Assembly: GCA_020831965.1 (NCBI GenBank)
Contig: JAFIFP010000008.1
Span: 62,001 to 126,000, forward strand
From: Idiomarina sp.
Lineage (GTDB): Bacteria > Pseudomonadota > Gammaproteobacteria > Enterobacterales > Alteromonadaceae
Direction: 5' to 3'
DNA length: 64,000 nucleotides
Part shown: positions 28,230 to 37,987 of the stretch, piece after piece
Layout of the letters: each line of letters begins with the position of its first letter
How positions within the stretch are numbered: position 1 is the stretch's first letter
Program-made: the position numbers and the translations under genes
Notes under the pieces: model-generated
Database searches by the model: none
The model's input: only the letters and a program-made list of their open reading frames with translations
Told to the model about the DNA's origin: nothing

Positions 28230-29105
28230 CTACTGCATCGCCAGACGCAGTTTCTTCATGGCATTTTGTTCAAGCTGACGGATACGCTCGGCAGAGACTT
28301 GGTATTCATCTGCCAGATCTTGCAGTGTCATTTTGCCGTCTTCTAACCAACGGGCACGCACAATATGCTGGCTCCGTTCGTCAAGGCTCGACAAGGCGTA
28401 GTGAAGACGCTGGTTCGCGTGTGCTTCCCAGTTTTCCGCTTCAACTGATTCCGCGAGGTCAGAGCTTTTGTCTTCAAGATATTGTGACGGCGAGAAGCTA
28501 CTGCTTTCGCGCGCATCATCGTCGTCCGAACTCAATTCAAACGCTTGGTCATGGGCGCTCATTCGCGATTCCATTTCCAATACTTCTTTCGGACTTACAC
28601 CCAGCTCTTTTGCAACGGCGTTCACTTCTTCACCCGTGAACCAACCTAAACGCTTTTTGGCCTTGCGTAAGTTAAAAAAGAGTTTCCGTTGTGCTTTGGT
28701 GGTCGCGACTTTCACAATGCGCCAATTGCGCAGAACGAACTCATGAATTTCGGCTTTGATCCAATGCACAGCAAAAGAAACAAGCCGCACACCAACAGTT
28801 GGGTCGAAGCGCTTGACCGCTTTCATCAGACCCACGTTACCTTCTTGGATAAGATCAGCTTGGGGCAAACCATAACCAGAATATCCTCTGGCGACATGCA
28901 CCACAAAACGCAAATGCGACATGATTAATTGTTTTGCTGCGCTCAAATCACCATCTTGCTGAAGACGTTCAGCAAGTGATTTCTCTTCCTCGGCACTTAA
29001 CATCGGAATGCTATTTACCGATGAGATGTAGGCTTCTAAGCTTCCCGTTTGAGGAACACTTAACTGGGACACACTTAGCGCCATTGAATTCATCTGTGCA
29101 GTCAT
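28230..29105 (-). CDS. rpoH: RNA polymerase sigma-32 factor (heat shock)
   Basis: Alternative sigma factor for heat-shock promoters. The 291-residue protein shows region 2 ([26 protein letters not shown]), the RpoH box [10 protein letters not shown] near residue 130, and region 4 with the helix-turn-helix [16 protein letters not shown]. The start at 29105 follows GAGG by six to seven bases. It lies downstream of ftsYEX in the classical gammaproteobacterial order and has its own promoter about 100 bp upstream. That leaves a long leader that could carry thermal control (inference). Confidence 0.97.
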   Translation of the reverse strand: MTAQMNSMALSVSQLSVPQTGSLEAYISSVNSIPMLSAEEEKSLAERLQQDGDLSAAKQLIMSHLRFVVHVARGYSGYGLPQADLIQEGNVGLMKAVKRFDPTVGVRLVSFAVHWIKAEIHEFVLRNWRIVKVATTKAQRKLFFNLRKAKKRLGWFTGEEVNAVAKELGVSPKEVLEMESRMSAHDQAFELSSDDDDARESSSFSPSQYLEDKSSDLAESVEAENWEAHANQRLHYALSSLDERSQHIVRARWLEDGKMTLQDLADEYQVSAERIRQLEQNAMKKLRLAMQ

Positions 29106-29209
29106 GGACAAACCTCACTTCAAGCGAATGTATGACTAAAACAAAACCTCTCTTCGAGCAGGCATTTTTTTGAGTCATTCAGCGCGCAAAAGTTCCGCGC
29201 GAACACAGC

Positions 29210-29237
29210 ATTCTAGCAAAGCTAAGCAGGCTTGCAA
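29210..29237 (-). promoter_or_regulatory. Sigma-70 promoter for rpoH
   Basis: On the minus strand: TTGCAA, a 16-bp spacer and TAGAAT, with the -10 element about 105 bp before the rpoH start codon. The 264-bp ftsX-rpoH gap also holds a 6-bp GC-rich inverted repeat (29297-29314) without a T-run. I found nothing else there. Confidence 0.55.
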
Positions 29238-29369
29238 GCATTGCTAATGCTGGATTTTCTTTTTCTTTAATTACCCAGTGCTTAGGGTATTTTCACCCCC
29301 CTAGAATCAGGGGGCTGCGAGACTTAATTACGAAATTCTAGCAGATTCGGATGACAATCGAATGACACC

Positions 29370-30359
29370 CTAGCGTGGTTCAATGGCGGCCACATGGCGG
29401 CGTACCGCAACCCAAGAGCCCAATAAGCCCAAGCCGATAGCAACGCCCCACAGGAACAACACCTCAGTGAATGACAAACCGACCAAGCGGAAGCTACCTT
29501 CATAGAGTTCGGCAACACGGGTCACGGCTCGACTGATCCACCAGACTAATAGTAGGGTCGCAAACCACGCAATCACGCCGCCCAGTACCCCATACCAAAA
29601 GCCCGTATACAAAAATGGGCGCTGAATATAGCCGTCAGTGGCACCGACCAACTTCATGACAATAATCTCGTCACGCCGATTCAAAATCATGAGTCGAATG
29701 GTATTCCCAACAATCAGTACCACAGCACCACACAACAGAATGGCGAGGGCGCCCAACACATCTTCCACTAAACGGGTTAATGCCTGTAACCGCTCTAACC
29801 ACTGCAAATCGATCCGTCCGGAACTGACTTCTCGTTCGTTCGAGAGCTGCGCCAATAAGTCAGCGGCGCGATCTGCCGACCGATAATCGACTGTTGGCAC
29901 AACCACCAGCACATCCGGCAAAGGGTTGCGGTCTAAATAATCTAAAGCACTACCAAACCCGGAGGTTTCTCGGAATTCACGTAGCCCCTCATCACGGGGG
30001 ATCAGCGTGACGCGTTCAACTTGGTCTTTCAATGCGACGCGCTGAACGAAATTTTCAATCTCAGAGGTTTGCAAATCTTTCCGTAGCGACAAGGAAATTT
30101 CCGCAGCATTGTCCCAACCCGAAGTGGCAGCTTCGCTATTTTTCACCAACACATACATGGTAGAAGGAAGCGTCAAGCTTAGCCCCAACACCGCAATGGT
30201 CATAATGGAAGCGATAGGATTTCGAGATAGCTCACCCAAGCTGCCCGTCGCTTGCTGCAAATTGTGAATCCAGAACATGGTAAAGCGACGCCAGCGCGAA
30301 ATGCTCACCGTCTTTGCGCCGCTGCGCTGCTCTTGATTAGGACGTTTTTGCGCACTCAT
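29370..30359 (-). CDS. ftsX: Cell division protein FtsX
   Basis: Permease-like subunit of the FtsEX complex, which drives EnvC-dependent septal peptidoglycan splitting. The 329-residue protein has an N-terminal cytoplasmic part and a first helix (IASIMTIAVLGLSLTLPSTMY). A periplasmic EnvC-binding domain (about 80-190) and three C-terminal helices follow. It overlaps ftsE by 4 bp (ATGA), so the two are translated together. Confidence 0.96.
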   Translation of the reverse strand: MSAQKRPNQEQRSGAKTVSISRWRRFTMFWIHNLQQATGSLGELSRNPIASIMTIAVLGLSLTLPSTMYVLVKNSEAATSGWDNAAEISLSLRKDLQTSEIENFVQRVALKDQVERVTLIPRDEGLREFRETSGFGSALDYLDRNPLPDVLVVVPTVDYRSADRAADLLAQLSNEREVSSGRIDLQWLERLQALTRLVEDVLGALAILLCGAVVLIVGNTIRLMILNRRDEIIVMKLVGATDGYIQRPFLYTGFWYGVLGGVIAWFATLLLVWWISRAVTRVAELYEGSFRLVGLSFTEVLFLWGVAIGLGLLGSWVAVRRHVAAIEPR

Positions 30360-31057
30360 CGTCCAGACTCCATGAGCGGATCAGTGCTGCTATTAGCCAG
30401 ACCATCATTAATCATCTGGCCATTTTTCAGGGTGAGCGTACGGTATTTCATACGGGCAATAAGGCCTAGATCATGGGTGGCAATCAGTACCGCCACACCC
30501 ACTTCATTGAAGCTTTCAAACAACCGCATGATATCCATTGAAAGTTTGGGATCTAAGTTTCCCGTCGGCTCGTCCGCCAACAGGAGCGGTGGTTTATTCA
30601 CAATGGCTCGCGCAATACCGACACGCTGTTGCTCACCACCTGACAGCATCATTGGGTAATGGCGCTCTTTGCCGCTCAAGCCAACCTTTTCCAAGGACGC
30701 TTGCACACGTTTACGGGCTTCACCTTGGGTATAGCCCTCGATGTAAAGCGGCAAGGCGACGTTATCGAAAACAGTTTTCTCCATCAGCAAGCGATGGTCT
30801 TGGAAAATCATGCCGATATCACGGCGAAGATAAGGGATTTGTTGGCGCGTGATTTTGCGCAAATCATGACCATTGATCATGACGCGACCCACACTTGCGC
30901 GCTCCATCAAGGCAATTAAACGCAATAAGGTACTTTTGCCGGCACCCGAGTGGCCCGTTAAAAACGCCATTTCCCCAGCATTCAGCTCAAAGGTCACTTG
31001 GTTCAGTGCCTGAAAGCCACCTGGGTAGGTTTTACTGACCTGATCGAAGCGGATCAT
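30356..31057 (-). CDS. ftsE: Cell division ATP-binding protein FtsE
   Basis: ABC ATPase partner of FtsX. The 233-residue protein has Walker A GHSGAGKST, the signature LSGGEQQRVGIARA, Walker B LLLADEPTGNLD and the switch histidine in ATHDLGLI. The ATGA overlaps with both ftsY and ftsX give the tightly coupled ftsY-ftsE-ftsX operon. Confidence 0.97.
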   Translation of the reverse strand: MIRFDQVSKTYPGGFQALNQVTFELNAGEMAFLTGHSGAGKSTLLRLIALMERASVGRVMINGHDLRKITRQQIPYLRRDIGMIFQDHRLLMEKTVFDNVALPLYIEGYTQGEARKRVQASLEKVGLSGKERHYPMMLSGGEQQRVGIARAIVNKPPLLLADEPTGNLDPKLSMDIMRLFESFNEVGVAVLIATHDLGLIARMKYRTLTLKNGQMINDGLANSSTDPLMESGR

Positions 31058-32208
31058 GCGTTATCGCTTTCCTTGTCGTCGGTGAAAAGTGCCTGTACAA
31101 ATTCTTCAGCGGTAAATGGACGAAGGTCATCAAGCTGCTCGCCGACACCAATATAGCGAATAGGAATACCAAAACGATCCGCTAAAGCAAATATAACGCC
31201 GCCTTTCGCGGTACCATCCAATTTGGTCATAACCAGTCCGGTGAGACCGACCGCTTCATTAAATATCTTGGTTTGGTTCATGGCATTCTGACCGGTGCCT
31301 GCATCAAGCGTCAACATGACTTCGTGAGGCATGGCCGGATCGAGTTTCTTCATGACCCGCACAATCTTCTTCAATTCTTCCATCAAGTTGGATTTGTTCT
31401 GCAAACGTCCTGCGGTGTCCGCAATCAACACATCCACTTTACGCGCCTTTGCCGCCTCGACCGCGTCGAACAATACCGACGCACTGTCTGCGCCAGTATG
31501 CTGTGCAATCACCGGAATGTCGTTGCGCTCGCCCCAAACTTGCAGCTGCTCGACTGCTGCGGCACGGAAAGTATCGCCAGCGGCCAGCATGACAGATTTA
31601 CCTTCGGACTTGAACTGACGTGCCAACTTACCAATGGTCGTGGTTTTACCCACGCCGTTCACACCCACCATGAGAATAACGAAAGGTCCTTGGTGGTCGG
31701 TTGGAATCACCAACGGCTGACTGACGGGCGTTAATACTTTAGCTAACTCTTCTTTTAGCTTGTCGTAGAGCGCTTCGGCGTCTTGCAGGTCTTTACGCGA
31801 AGCATGTTCAGTCAGCTGCTGGATAATCCGTGACGTAGTTTCTACACCAACATCTGCCAGCAACAGTTGTGTTTCTAAGTCTTCGAAGAGTTCGTCATCG
31901 ATTTTCTTGCCCAAAAACAGACTACTGAGCCCACTGCCTAGAGAGCTTGAGGTCTTTTTCAGACCATCACGCAGACGCTGCAACCAGCCCTTGCGGGCCG
32001 GACGCTCGGCCTCTTTTTCTCGGTTGGACTGTTCTCGCTTGGCATGCGCTTCGGCCGTCACTGTCGCACAGTCATCCACTGCCGAAGGCGGCGATATGGG
32101 TGCTTCTGAAGAAGACTCGGGCGCTTCTGGTTGAGCCTCGGCAGGGGTCTGCTCAGCGTCCTTTGAACGCTTAAACCAAGATGAAAATAACGAACCTTTC
32201 TCGCTCAT
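31054..32208 (-). CDS. ftsY: Signal recognition particle receptor FtsY
   Basis: SRP-type GTPase that docks translating ribosomes on the inner membrane. An acidic, low-complexity A domain (about 1-85) precedes the N domain and the G domain with GVNGVGKTTTIGKLA, DTFRAAAVEQL, DTAGRLQNK, TKLDGTAKGG and GVGEQLDDLRPF. The ATG at 32208 is preferred over a TTG twelve bases upstream. It is the first gene of ftsYEX and is divergent from rsmD. Confidence 0.96.
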   Translation of the reverse strand: MSEKGSLFSSWFKRSKDAEQTPAEAQPEAPESSSEAPISPPSAVDDCATVTAEAHAKREQSNREKEAERPARKGWLQRLRDGLKKTSSSLGSGLSSLFLGKKIDDELFEDLETQLLLADVGVETTSRIIQQLTEHASRKDLQDAEALYDKLKEELAKVLTPVSQPLVIPTDHQGPFVILMVGVNGVGKTTTIGKLARQFKSEGKSVMLAAGDTFRAAAVEQLQVWGERNDIPVIAQHTGADSASVLFDAVEAAKARKVDVLIADTAGRLQNKSNLMEELKKIVRVMKKLDPAMPHEVMLTLDAGTGQNAMNQTKIFNEAVGLTGLVMTKLDGTAKGGVIFALADRFGIPIRYIGVGEQLDDLRPFTAEEFVQALFTDDKESDNA

Positions 32209-32355
32209 GATTGACTTCAATTCCGCTAAAAGAAGAAGTTTAACACGGGGGTCACAGGCTGTTAACGGGACTGCTGGTTTTTTGATCCCTGCAAAACGCT
32301 AGGAGTCATGTACAATTCACTCATTCGAGCAATTTTGATAAGCAACGAGTTCCCC

Positions 32356-32964
32356 ATGGCACCCAAACCGCGCGCTACTCCCGGCCCCAAAGTCTCCGCC
32401 CGCTCTAAGTCTGCTGCAGACGGTAAAATCCGTATTATCGGCGGGCGTTGGCGTGGCCGTAAGTTGCCCGTGCCTGATTTAACCGGTTTACGGCCCACCA
32501 CGGATCGGCTGCGGGAAACATTATTTAATTGGCTACAGTTCGAATTGCAGGGCAAGGCGGTTCTAGACGCATTCGCGGGAACAGGCAGTCTAGGTCTCGA
32601 AGCCTTATCTCGCGGCGCAGCACAGGTGACTTTCGTAGAGGCCGCGACCCCCGCGTTTCGCCAACTACGCGAAAATCTCCGCACTCTGGCAACAGAAGCC
32701 GACGTGATTCAAGGTGACGCGCTGCTCTATCTCAGCGCGACCGGTGGGCCCTTCGATGTGGTGTTCTTAGATCCGCCCTTTGGCCATGGGTTTGTGCAAA
32801 AAGCAGTAGATGCGTTAAATCAGGAGCATTGGCTCAATCCGGGCGCTTGGGTTTATATCGAAACAGAAGTCGACGCCCAGTATCAAACACCTGCGCATTG
32901 GCAGCTGCATCGTGAAAAAGCCGCCGGCCAAGTTCGTGCTTGTTTATTCAAACTTCCAGGCTAG
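32356..32964 (+). CDS. rsmD: 16S rRNA (guanine(966)-N(2))-methyltransferase
   Basis: Methylates G966 of 16S rRNA in helix 31. The 202-residue protein begins with a basic tail, then IRIIGGRWRGRKLPV, the SAM-binding DAFAGTGSLGLEALSRGA, and the catalytic DPPFGHG. The start at 32356 (MAPKPR) gives normal family length; the upstream in-frame ATG at 32308 adds 16 unsupported residues. The divergent rsmD/ftsY arrangement is conserved in gammaproteobacteria. Confidence 0.95.
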   Translation: MAPKPRATPGPKVSARSKSAADGKIRIIGGRWRGRKLPVPDLTGLRPTTDRLRETLFNWLQFELQGKAVLDAFAGTGSLGLEALSRGAAQVTFVEAATPAFRQLRENLRTLATEADVIQGDALLYLSATGGPFDVVFLDPPFGHGFVQKAVDALNQEHWLNPGAWVYIETEVDAQYQTPAHWQLHREKAAGQVRACLFKLPG

Positions 32965-33551
32965 CTTAATCCCAGATTCGAGTGCCCTTCCGCACGTGCG
33001 ATAGCACGAACTTCACGCACGAGCTCTTTTGTGACCAATTCATTTTCGCCGAGAAACTCCACCATGGCATCTTGCGTTTCACGCTCGTACGCCATCAGCG
33101 GGTGCTCTTCAATTGCTACCGCACGGTCGTCTGCGTCTTCAATATCCGCAAACTCACCAAGTTCCAAGTAATGAGCGACTGAGCCTTGGGAAATCTTCGC
33201 TACATCTAAAAAAGGTGCCGTTTCTTTGTCGGCAATCCCTTGCAGTAGACAGCTAATAGCGGTGCAAGCGGCAATTGCCGGATACACCCCAAGCACATCG
33301 AACTCAGCAGCATCGGGAGTTACTGACTCCAGTTTTTCCTGCCAGCGCTCCCAATCAGTGTTTTGTTTCGTGCCTAATTTGTCCCACACAGCATTCAGCG
33401 CACCGCGCAGAAAACGCACCTCTCCGGTGCCAGTAAGCTTTGCGAATAGCTCATAATTCGGTAGTAAGCGCTCACATAGGTAAGCGGCCAAGACAGCTTG
33501 ATGAGCGCTGTCCATGTGACGAATCCGTTGAAACAATGTTTTACGTGCCAT
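32961..33551 (-). CDS. DUF416 protein, YjaG family
   Basis: A 196-residue helical cytosolic protein that aligns with E. coli YjaG over its length (LCERLLPNYELF, DVLGVYPAIAACTAI, AEGHSNLGLS near the C-terminus). The function of DUF416 is unknown. It overlaps convergent rsmD by 4 bp and starts 2 bp after marC in the same direction, suggesting one transcript. No catalytic motif is evident. Confidence 0.88.
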   Translation of the reverse strand: MARKTLFQRIRHMDSAHQAVLAAYLCERLLPNYELFAKLTGTGEVRFLRGALNAVWDKLGTKQNTDWERWQEKLESVTPDAAEFDVLGVYPAIAACTAISCLLQGIADKETAPFLDVAKISQGSVAHYLELGEFADIEDADDRAVAIEEHPLMAYERETQDAMVEFLGENELVTKELVREVRAIARAEGHSNLGLS

Positions 33552-33553
33552 GC

Positions 33554-34150
33554 TTACACCCCACCCTGTTCAACATATTTCATGATGCCGTCGAGGAACA
33601 TCTGCACCGAAATCATGACGAGGATCATCCCCATGAGCCGTTCGATTGCGTTCAGCCCGCGCTGACCTAATGCACGTAAGAAGACGCTGCTAAACATCAA
33701 TACAGTCGCTGAAATCAACCAAGCGACGGCAGCAGCGAGAGTCCAATCGAGCATACGGTCGGGTGACTGGTTCGCTAACAGTAGCAGCGACGCAAACAAC
33801 GATGGACCAGAAATGAGTGGAATGGCGAGCGGCACGATAAATGGCTCGTCGCCCGCGGGTAGACCAAGCACGCCGCCTGGCTGCGGGAAAATCATCCGCA
33901 GAGCGATAATAAAGAGAATAATACCACCCGCGATACTCACGGCTTCTTGTCGTAGCCCGAGAGACGACAGCAGGCTGGTTCCCAAATAGAGAAACAGCAG
34001 CATGAAGATCAACGCGAAAATCAGTTCACGCGCCAAAACCACGCGCCGACGCTTGGGTTCCACATGGCGTAGCACCGAGATAAAGATCGGTAAATTACCC
34101 AAGGGGTTCATAATCAACAGTAAGGTAATTGAGGCCGTCCAAATATCCAT
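33554..34150 (-). CDS. MarC/YhgN family integral membrane protein
   Basis: A 198-residue protein with six hydrophobic segments. It matches the UPF0056/YhgN branch (LLLIMNPLGNLPIFISVL, SIAGGIILFIIALRMIFP, FIVPLAIPLISGPS). The start at 34150 follows AGGAG, and the upstream extension to 34318 overlaps the divergent dehydratase. Family members were once linked to drug resistance, but this is not supported; the transport role is unproven. Confidence 0.88.
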   Translation of the reverse strand: MDIWTASITLLLIMNPLGNLPIFISVLRHVEPKRRRVVLARELIFALIFMLLFLYLGTSLLSSLGLRQEAVSIAGGIILFIIALRMIFPQPGGVLGLPAGDEPFIVPLAIPLISGPSLFASLLLLANQSPDRMLDWTLAAAVAWLISATVLMFSSVFLRALGQRGLNAIERLMGMILVMISVQMFLDGIMKYVEQGGV

Positions 34151-34281
34151 GGTGTTCTCCTGAAGGTCTTTACACAGGCGGCAATTTTCCCTGCGAGCAC
34201 AAGTGCAATAGACTGGCGTGAAGCAATGCGCATAGTGTACTCTTTTGATGAATTCACGACCAGTGACAAGGGCAGGAAAAC

Positions 34282-35274
34282 GTGACCGGATGGCAGCATG
34301 CAGCAGGGATTGACGCACTCAACCTCGACGCAATTCATCGCGCCGGTCAGCTGATCGAGCCATATATCGTTCATACGCCCGTATTGCATAGCTTAGAGCT
34401 CAATCGTTTAGCCGGTGCACAGCTCTGGTTTAAATGTGAAAATCTCCAGCATACTGGTGCATTTAAATTTCGTGGCGCGTGCCACGCCTTATTGCAACTC
34501 ACCAAAGAAGAGCGCGAAGCCGGCGTATTTACAGTCTCTTCAGGCAATCATGGCGCAGCCCTCGCTTATGCTGGCCAGCTCTTGAACATTCCCGTGCGGG
34601 TTGCTGTGCCGCGCACCGCGCCGCCGCTGAAAAAGGCTAATATTGCGCGCTATGGTGCCGAGATTACGGAAATCGAGCCGGGTATGGAAGCCCGTGAAGC
34701 CATTACCGCTGATTGGCACAAAACCACCGATGCGATTTTTGTACCGCCCTATGACCACCCCGCGATTATCGCCGGGCAAGGTACCGCCGCACTCGAACTG
34801 ATTCGCAGCTACCCGGATCTGGATTGTTTGATGACGCCTGTGGGCGGCGGCGGTTTGCTTGCCGGTACCAGTATGGTGGGACACAGCCAAGACCTGCCGG
34901 TATACGCAGCAGAACCAGAAACCGTGGATGACGCCTGGGCATCACTGCAAAGTGGTAAAATAGAGCCTGCACGCGGCCCCAACAGCATTTGCGATGGCCT
35001 GCTCACGCGCTTAGGTGATTACACATTTCCGATTATTCAAAGCCATGTATCCGAGATTCTACGCATTACAGATGCCGAGGTAGCACAAGCCATGCAGCTC
35101 TTATGGCAAGAGCTGAAAGTGATTGTGGAGCCCTCATCGGCCACTGTGCTTGCCGCAGTATTGCGCTACCCAGGACTGTTTCGTGACCGGCACATTGGTC
35201 TTATTCTCAGTGGGGGCAACGTCGATGTGACTCAGCTCCCTTGGCCCGTGCAAGGATTGGAGCTCAACCTATGA
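34282..35274 (+). CDS. PLP-dependent threonine/serine dehydratase or serine racemase
   Basis: Fold-type II PLP enzyme of 330 residues. It has the cofactor lysine in GAFKFRGA, the substrate loop SSGNHGAAL and the phosphate-binding VGGGGLLAG. The regulatory ACT domain of biosynthetic IlvA is absent, so it is a catabolic deaminase, racemase or hydroxyaspartate ammonia-lyase; sequence alone does not decide. The GTG start follows AGGA. It overlaps the next gene by ATGA, and that gene encodes a D-amino-acid enzyme, so the pair probably acts on D- and L-hydroxy-amino acids. Confidence 0.87.
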   Translation: MTGWQHAAGIDALNLDAIHRAGQLIEPYIVHTPVLHSLELNRLAGAQLWFKCENLQHTGAFKFRGACHALLQLTKEEREAGVFTVSSGNHGAALAYAGQLLNIPVRVAVPRTAPPLKKANIARYGAEITEIEPGMEAREAITADWHKTTDAIFVPPYDHPAIIAGQGTAALELIRSYPDLDCLMTPVGGGGLLAGTSMVGHSQDLPVYAAEPETVDDAWASLQSGKIEPARGPNSICDGLLTRLGDYTFPIIQSHVSEILRITDAEVAQAMQLLWQELKVIVEPSSATVLAAVLRYPGLFRDRHIGLILSGGNVDVTQLPWPVQGLELNL

Positions 35275-36347
35275 AGATTAATTGGAGTACCTTAACGGGC
35301 CCGACCTTGCTCATTCACAAGGGCCGCGCACAACGCAATATTGCCACCATGCAAGCCAAAGCGCAGAGCGCTGGGGTAAGCTTACGGCCACATTTCAAAA
35401 CCCATCAGTCGCCGATTATCGGCAAATGGTTTGGCCCAGCGGATAGCACCCCCATCGCGGTTTCTTCGCTCGCAATGGCGCAACAGTTTGCTGACGCGGG
35501 GTGGCAAGACATTCACCTAGCCATACCGATAAATCCGCGGGAACTGCCGGCGTTAAATAGCCTTGCGAGCCGCGTAACGCTCACCATCACTATTGAGCAT
35601 GAAGACGCCATTGAACTGCTCGAGCGCATGAACGCACCGTTTCGACTCATGATTGAAGTGGACACGGGTTACGGACGCACCGGCATATCTTGGCAACAAC
35701 ATGCTCGCATTCGCCGCATGTTGGATGCAGCGCAAGCCCTGACTCAAGCCCAGCGATTAGGTCTGATGGTGCATAGTGGGCACAGCTATAAAAGTCATGA
35801 CGACGCCGGCATTCAAGCCGTTCACCACGAAAGTTCGAGTCGCCTAAAAGAGCTGCTCGATACCATGCAATGGCCCGGTGGGCTTTGGATCTCTGTCGGC
35901 GATACTCCGACTTGTAGCCGCATGGACCGGTTCCCCGGTGCTCATGAAATTCGCCCGGGCAACTATGTGTTTTATGACTTACAGCAACGCTTGATTGGCT
36001 CTTGCGATTGGCAAGACATTGCGGCTGCCGTCGCTTGCCCAGTGATTGCTCGCTATCCCGAGCGCGGCGAAGTGGTTGTGCATGGTGGTGCTGTTCACTT
36101 TAGTAAGGATTTTGCGCTCGTGGGTGAGCGGCCGGTGTACGGTCAAGTCATGAATAAAACGGATCGCGGCTGGGGCGCACCACTGGGACAAGGTGAACTC
36201 ATTGGATTGTCTCAAGAGCACGGCAAAGTGGCGCTACCTGCGAATATGATTCGTGAACTGAAATTGGGCGATATGCTGGTGATTGTACCCGCGCATTCGT
36301 GCCTTACTATGGCTGCCCTGCGCGAGTTTATTGTGTTTGACGACTAA
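35271..36347 (+). CDS. D-threonine aldolase / D-serine dehydratase-like PLP enzyme (DSD1 family)
   Basis: Fold-type III (alanine-racemase-like) enzyme of 358 residues. The PLP lysine is in LRPHFKTHQ. A C-terminal metal site reads PAHSCLTM, the His-x-Cys pair of D-threonine aldolase and eukaryotic-type D-serine dehydratase. The start overlaps the dehydratase stop (ATGA) and follows GGAG. It would cleave D-threonine to glycine and acetaldehyde, or deaminate D-serine; the two activities cannot be separated here. Confidence 0.87.
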   Translation: MKINWSTLTGPTLLIHKGRAQRNIATMQAKAQSAGVSLRPHFKTHQSPIIGKWFGPADSTPIAVSSLAMAQQFADAGWQDIHLAIPINPRELPALNSLASRVTLTITIEHEDAIELLERMNAPFRLMIEVDTGYGRTGISWQQHARIRRMLDAAQALTQAQRLGLMVHSGHSYKSHDDAGIQAVHHESSSRLKELLDTMQWPGGLWISVGDTPTCSRMDRFPGAHEIRPGNYVFYDLQQRLIGSCDWQDIAAAVACPVIARYPERGEVVVHGGAVHFSKDFALVGERPVYGQVMNKTDRGWGAPLGQGELIGLSQEHGKVALPANMIRELKLGDMLVIVPAHSCLTMAALREFIVFDD

Positions 36348-36367
36348 CCCGCCTGAAAATTCGCTAA

Positions 36368-36787
36368 TTAAGTCGCGAAAATCTGGCTATCGTCGCCAAA
36401 AGCTTTGAACTCTAGTGCATTTCCAGAGAAGTCATAAAAGAACATCGTGGCTTGTTCACCCGGCTGCCCCGCAAAACGCACATAAGGCTCGATCACAAAC
36501 TCAATGTCAGCACGCTTCACCTTGTCCGCAAGAACTTGCCATGCGTCCATGGTTAACACCACGCCAAAGTGCGGCACCGGCACTTGATGACCGTCGACGG
36601 CATTATGGGCCGGCGGTAACAGCCGATCGGGCGCCACATGCGTTACAAGTTGATGACCGTAGAAGTTCCAGTCGATCCAATGGTCTGACGCACGTCCTTG
36701 CTCGCAGCCAAGCACATCACCGTAAAAGCGACGTGCATTGGCCAGATTATCCACAGGAATTGCGAGATGAAATGGGCGAACGCTCAT
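36368..36787 (-). CDS. VOC (glyoxalase/bleomycin-resistance fold) family protein
   Basis: A 139-residue protein with the two beta-alpha-beta-beta-beta units of the vicinal oxygen chelate fold. Likely metal ligands are the His in FHLAIPV near residue 8, the His in VPHFGVVL, and the Glu in GNALEFKAF. The exact reaction is unknown. Its ATG overlaps the stop codon of the cystathionine lyase gene (TAATG), so translation is coupled to sulfur amino acid enzymes. Confidence 0.85.
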   Translation of the reverse strand: MSVRPFHLAIPVDNLANARRFYGDVLGCEQGRASDHWIDWNFYGHQLVTHVAPDRLLPPAHNAVDGHQVPVPHFGVVLTMDAWQVLADKVKRADIEFVIEPYVRFAGQPGEQATMFFYDFSGNALEFKAFGDDSQIFAT

Positions 36788-37965
36788 TACATTTGCGCCA
36801 AAGCTTGATCAAGATCAGCGATTAGGTCGGCAACATCTTCGATACCCACGGAAATACGCACGAAATTGTCATGAATTCCTAACTTCTCACGGTTTTCCTT
36901 AGGAATAGACGCATGAGTCATAATCGCTGGATGCTCGATTAAGCTCTCAACCCCACCCAGGCTTTCTGCCAGTGCGAAAATCTCCACCGCCTCAAGGAAT
37001 TTGCGCGCGCTCTCTAAGTCGCCTTCGAGGAAGATTGAAATCATGCCGCCAAAACCGGACATTTGGCGCTTTGCCAATTCATGCTGCGGGTGGCTTGCAA
37101 GGCCAGGATGAATCACTTTGCGCACCCGTGGATGGGCTTCGAGCCATTGGGCGATTTCAAGCGCGGCTTCGTTGTGTTGACGCATGCGCAGAGCTAGCGT
37201 TTTCACACCACGCAAGGCTAAATAGCTATCAAAAGGACCCGCAATAGCGCCAACGGCATTCTGTAAGAAAGTCATTTTCTCGACCAGATCCGCACGCTCA
37301 CCAACCACCGCAATACCACCCACCATATCGGAGTGACCGTTTAAGTACTTAGTCGCGGAATGCATCACAATGTCCGCACCGAGCTCGAGTGGACGCTGGT
37401 TATAAGGCGTCGCGAAGGTGTTATCCACCACTACAATCATGTCGTCCCGCTTGGCCCGCGCGATTTTCACAATGGCAGCGATATCCACCAACTTCATCAT
37501 GGGGTTGCTCGGTGTTTCAATCCACACCATGCGCGTTTCTGCTGTTAATGACGCTTCAAAGGCGCTGAGGTCTGCCAAATCGACATAGCTAAACTGCAAC
37601 CCCGCGGAACGCTCGCGCACTTTATCGAATAAGCGGAAGCTACCGCCGTAAAGATCGTCCATGGCAACCACGTGGTCACCTGAATCAAGAATTTCGAGAA
37701 TAGTCGACGTGGCCGCCATGCCCGACGCAAAAGCGTAGCCGTGAGTGCCACCTTCCAGGTTCGCCACAGAGCGTTCCCACGCAAAACGCGTCGGGTTGTG
37801 TGAACGCGAATATTCAAAGCCCGCATGTACACCAGGACTTTTCTGAATATAGGTCGAGCTTGTCACGATTGGCGGCATTACCGCGCCAGTAACAGGTTCA
37901 GGTTCCTGACCGCCGTGAATAGTACGCGTTGCAAAGCCTAAGCGAGAAGTATCGCGCATGATCAT
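36787..37965 (-). CDS. Cystathionine gamma-lyase/synthase-type PLP enzyme
   Basis: Fold-type I Cys/Met-metabolism enzyme of 392 residues. It shows YSRSHNPTR, the substrate segment [28 protein letters not shown], the PLP lysine in [13 protein letters not shown], and [13 protein letters not shown]. Following a cystathionine-beta-synthase-like gene, it most likely works as the lyase that releases cysteine (reverse transsulfuration). MetB-like synthase activity cannot be excluded. It lies 22 bp behind the beta-synthase gene. Confidence 0.88.
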   Translation of the reverse strand: MIMRDTSRLGFATRTIHGGQEPEPVTGAVMPPIVTSSTYIQKSPGVHAGFEYSRSHNPTRFAWERSVANLEGGTHGYAFASGMAATSTILEILDSGDHVVAMDDLYGGSFRLFDKVRERSAGLQFSYVDLADLSAFEASLTAETRMVWIETPSNPMMKLVDIAAIVKIARAKRDDMIVVVDNTFATPYNQRPLELGADIVMHSATKYLNGHSDMVGGIAVVGERADLVEKMTFLQNAVGAIAGPFDSYLALRGVKTLALRMRQHNEAALEIAQWLEAHPRVRKVIHPGLASHPQHELAKRQMSGFGGMISIFLEGDLESARKFLEAVEIFALAESLGGVESLIEHPAIMTHASIPKENREKLGIHDNFVRISVGIEDVADLIADLDQALAQM

Positions 37966-37987
37966 TTACCTTCTTAATCTGAGTTCT

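Noticed and set aside
28070-28639. 189-aa plus-strand reading frame antisense to rpoH and the YkgJ gene
   Set aside because: Both covered genes are strongly supported families; the antisense product has no family features.
29297-29314. GC-rich inverted repeat before rpoH as a terminator for ftsX
   Set aside because: Neither strand has a T-run after the 6-bp stem.
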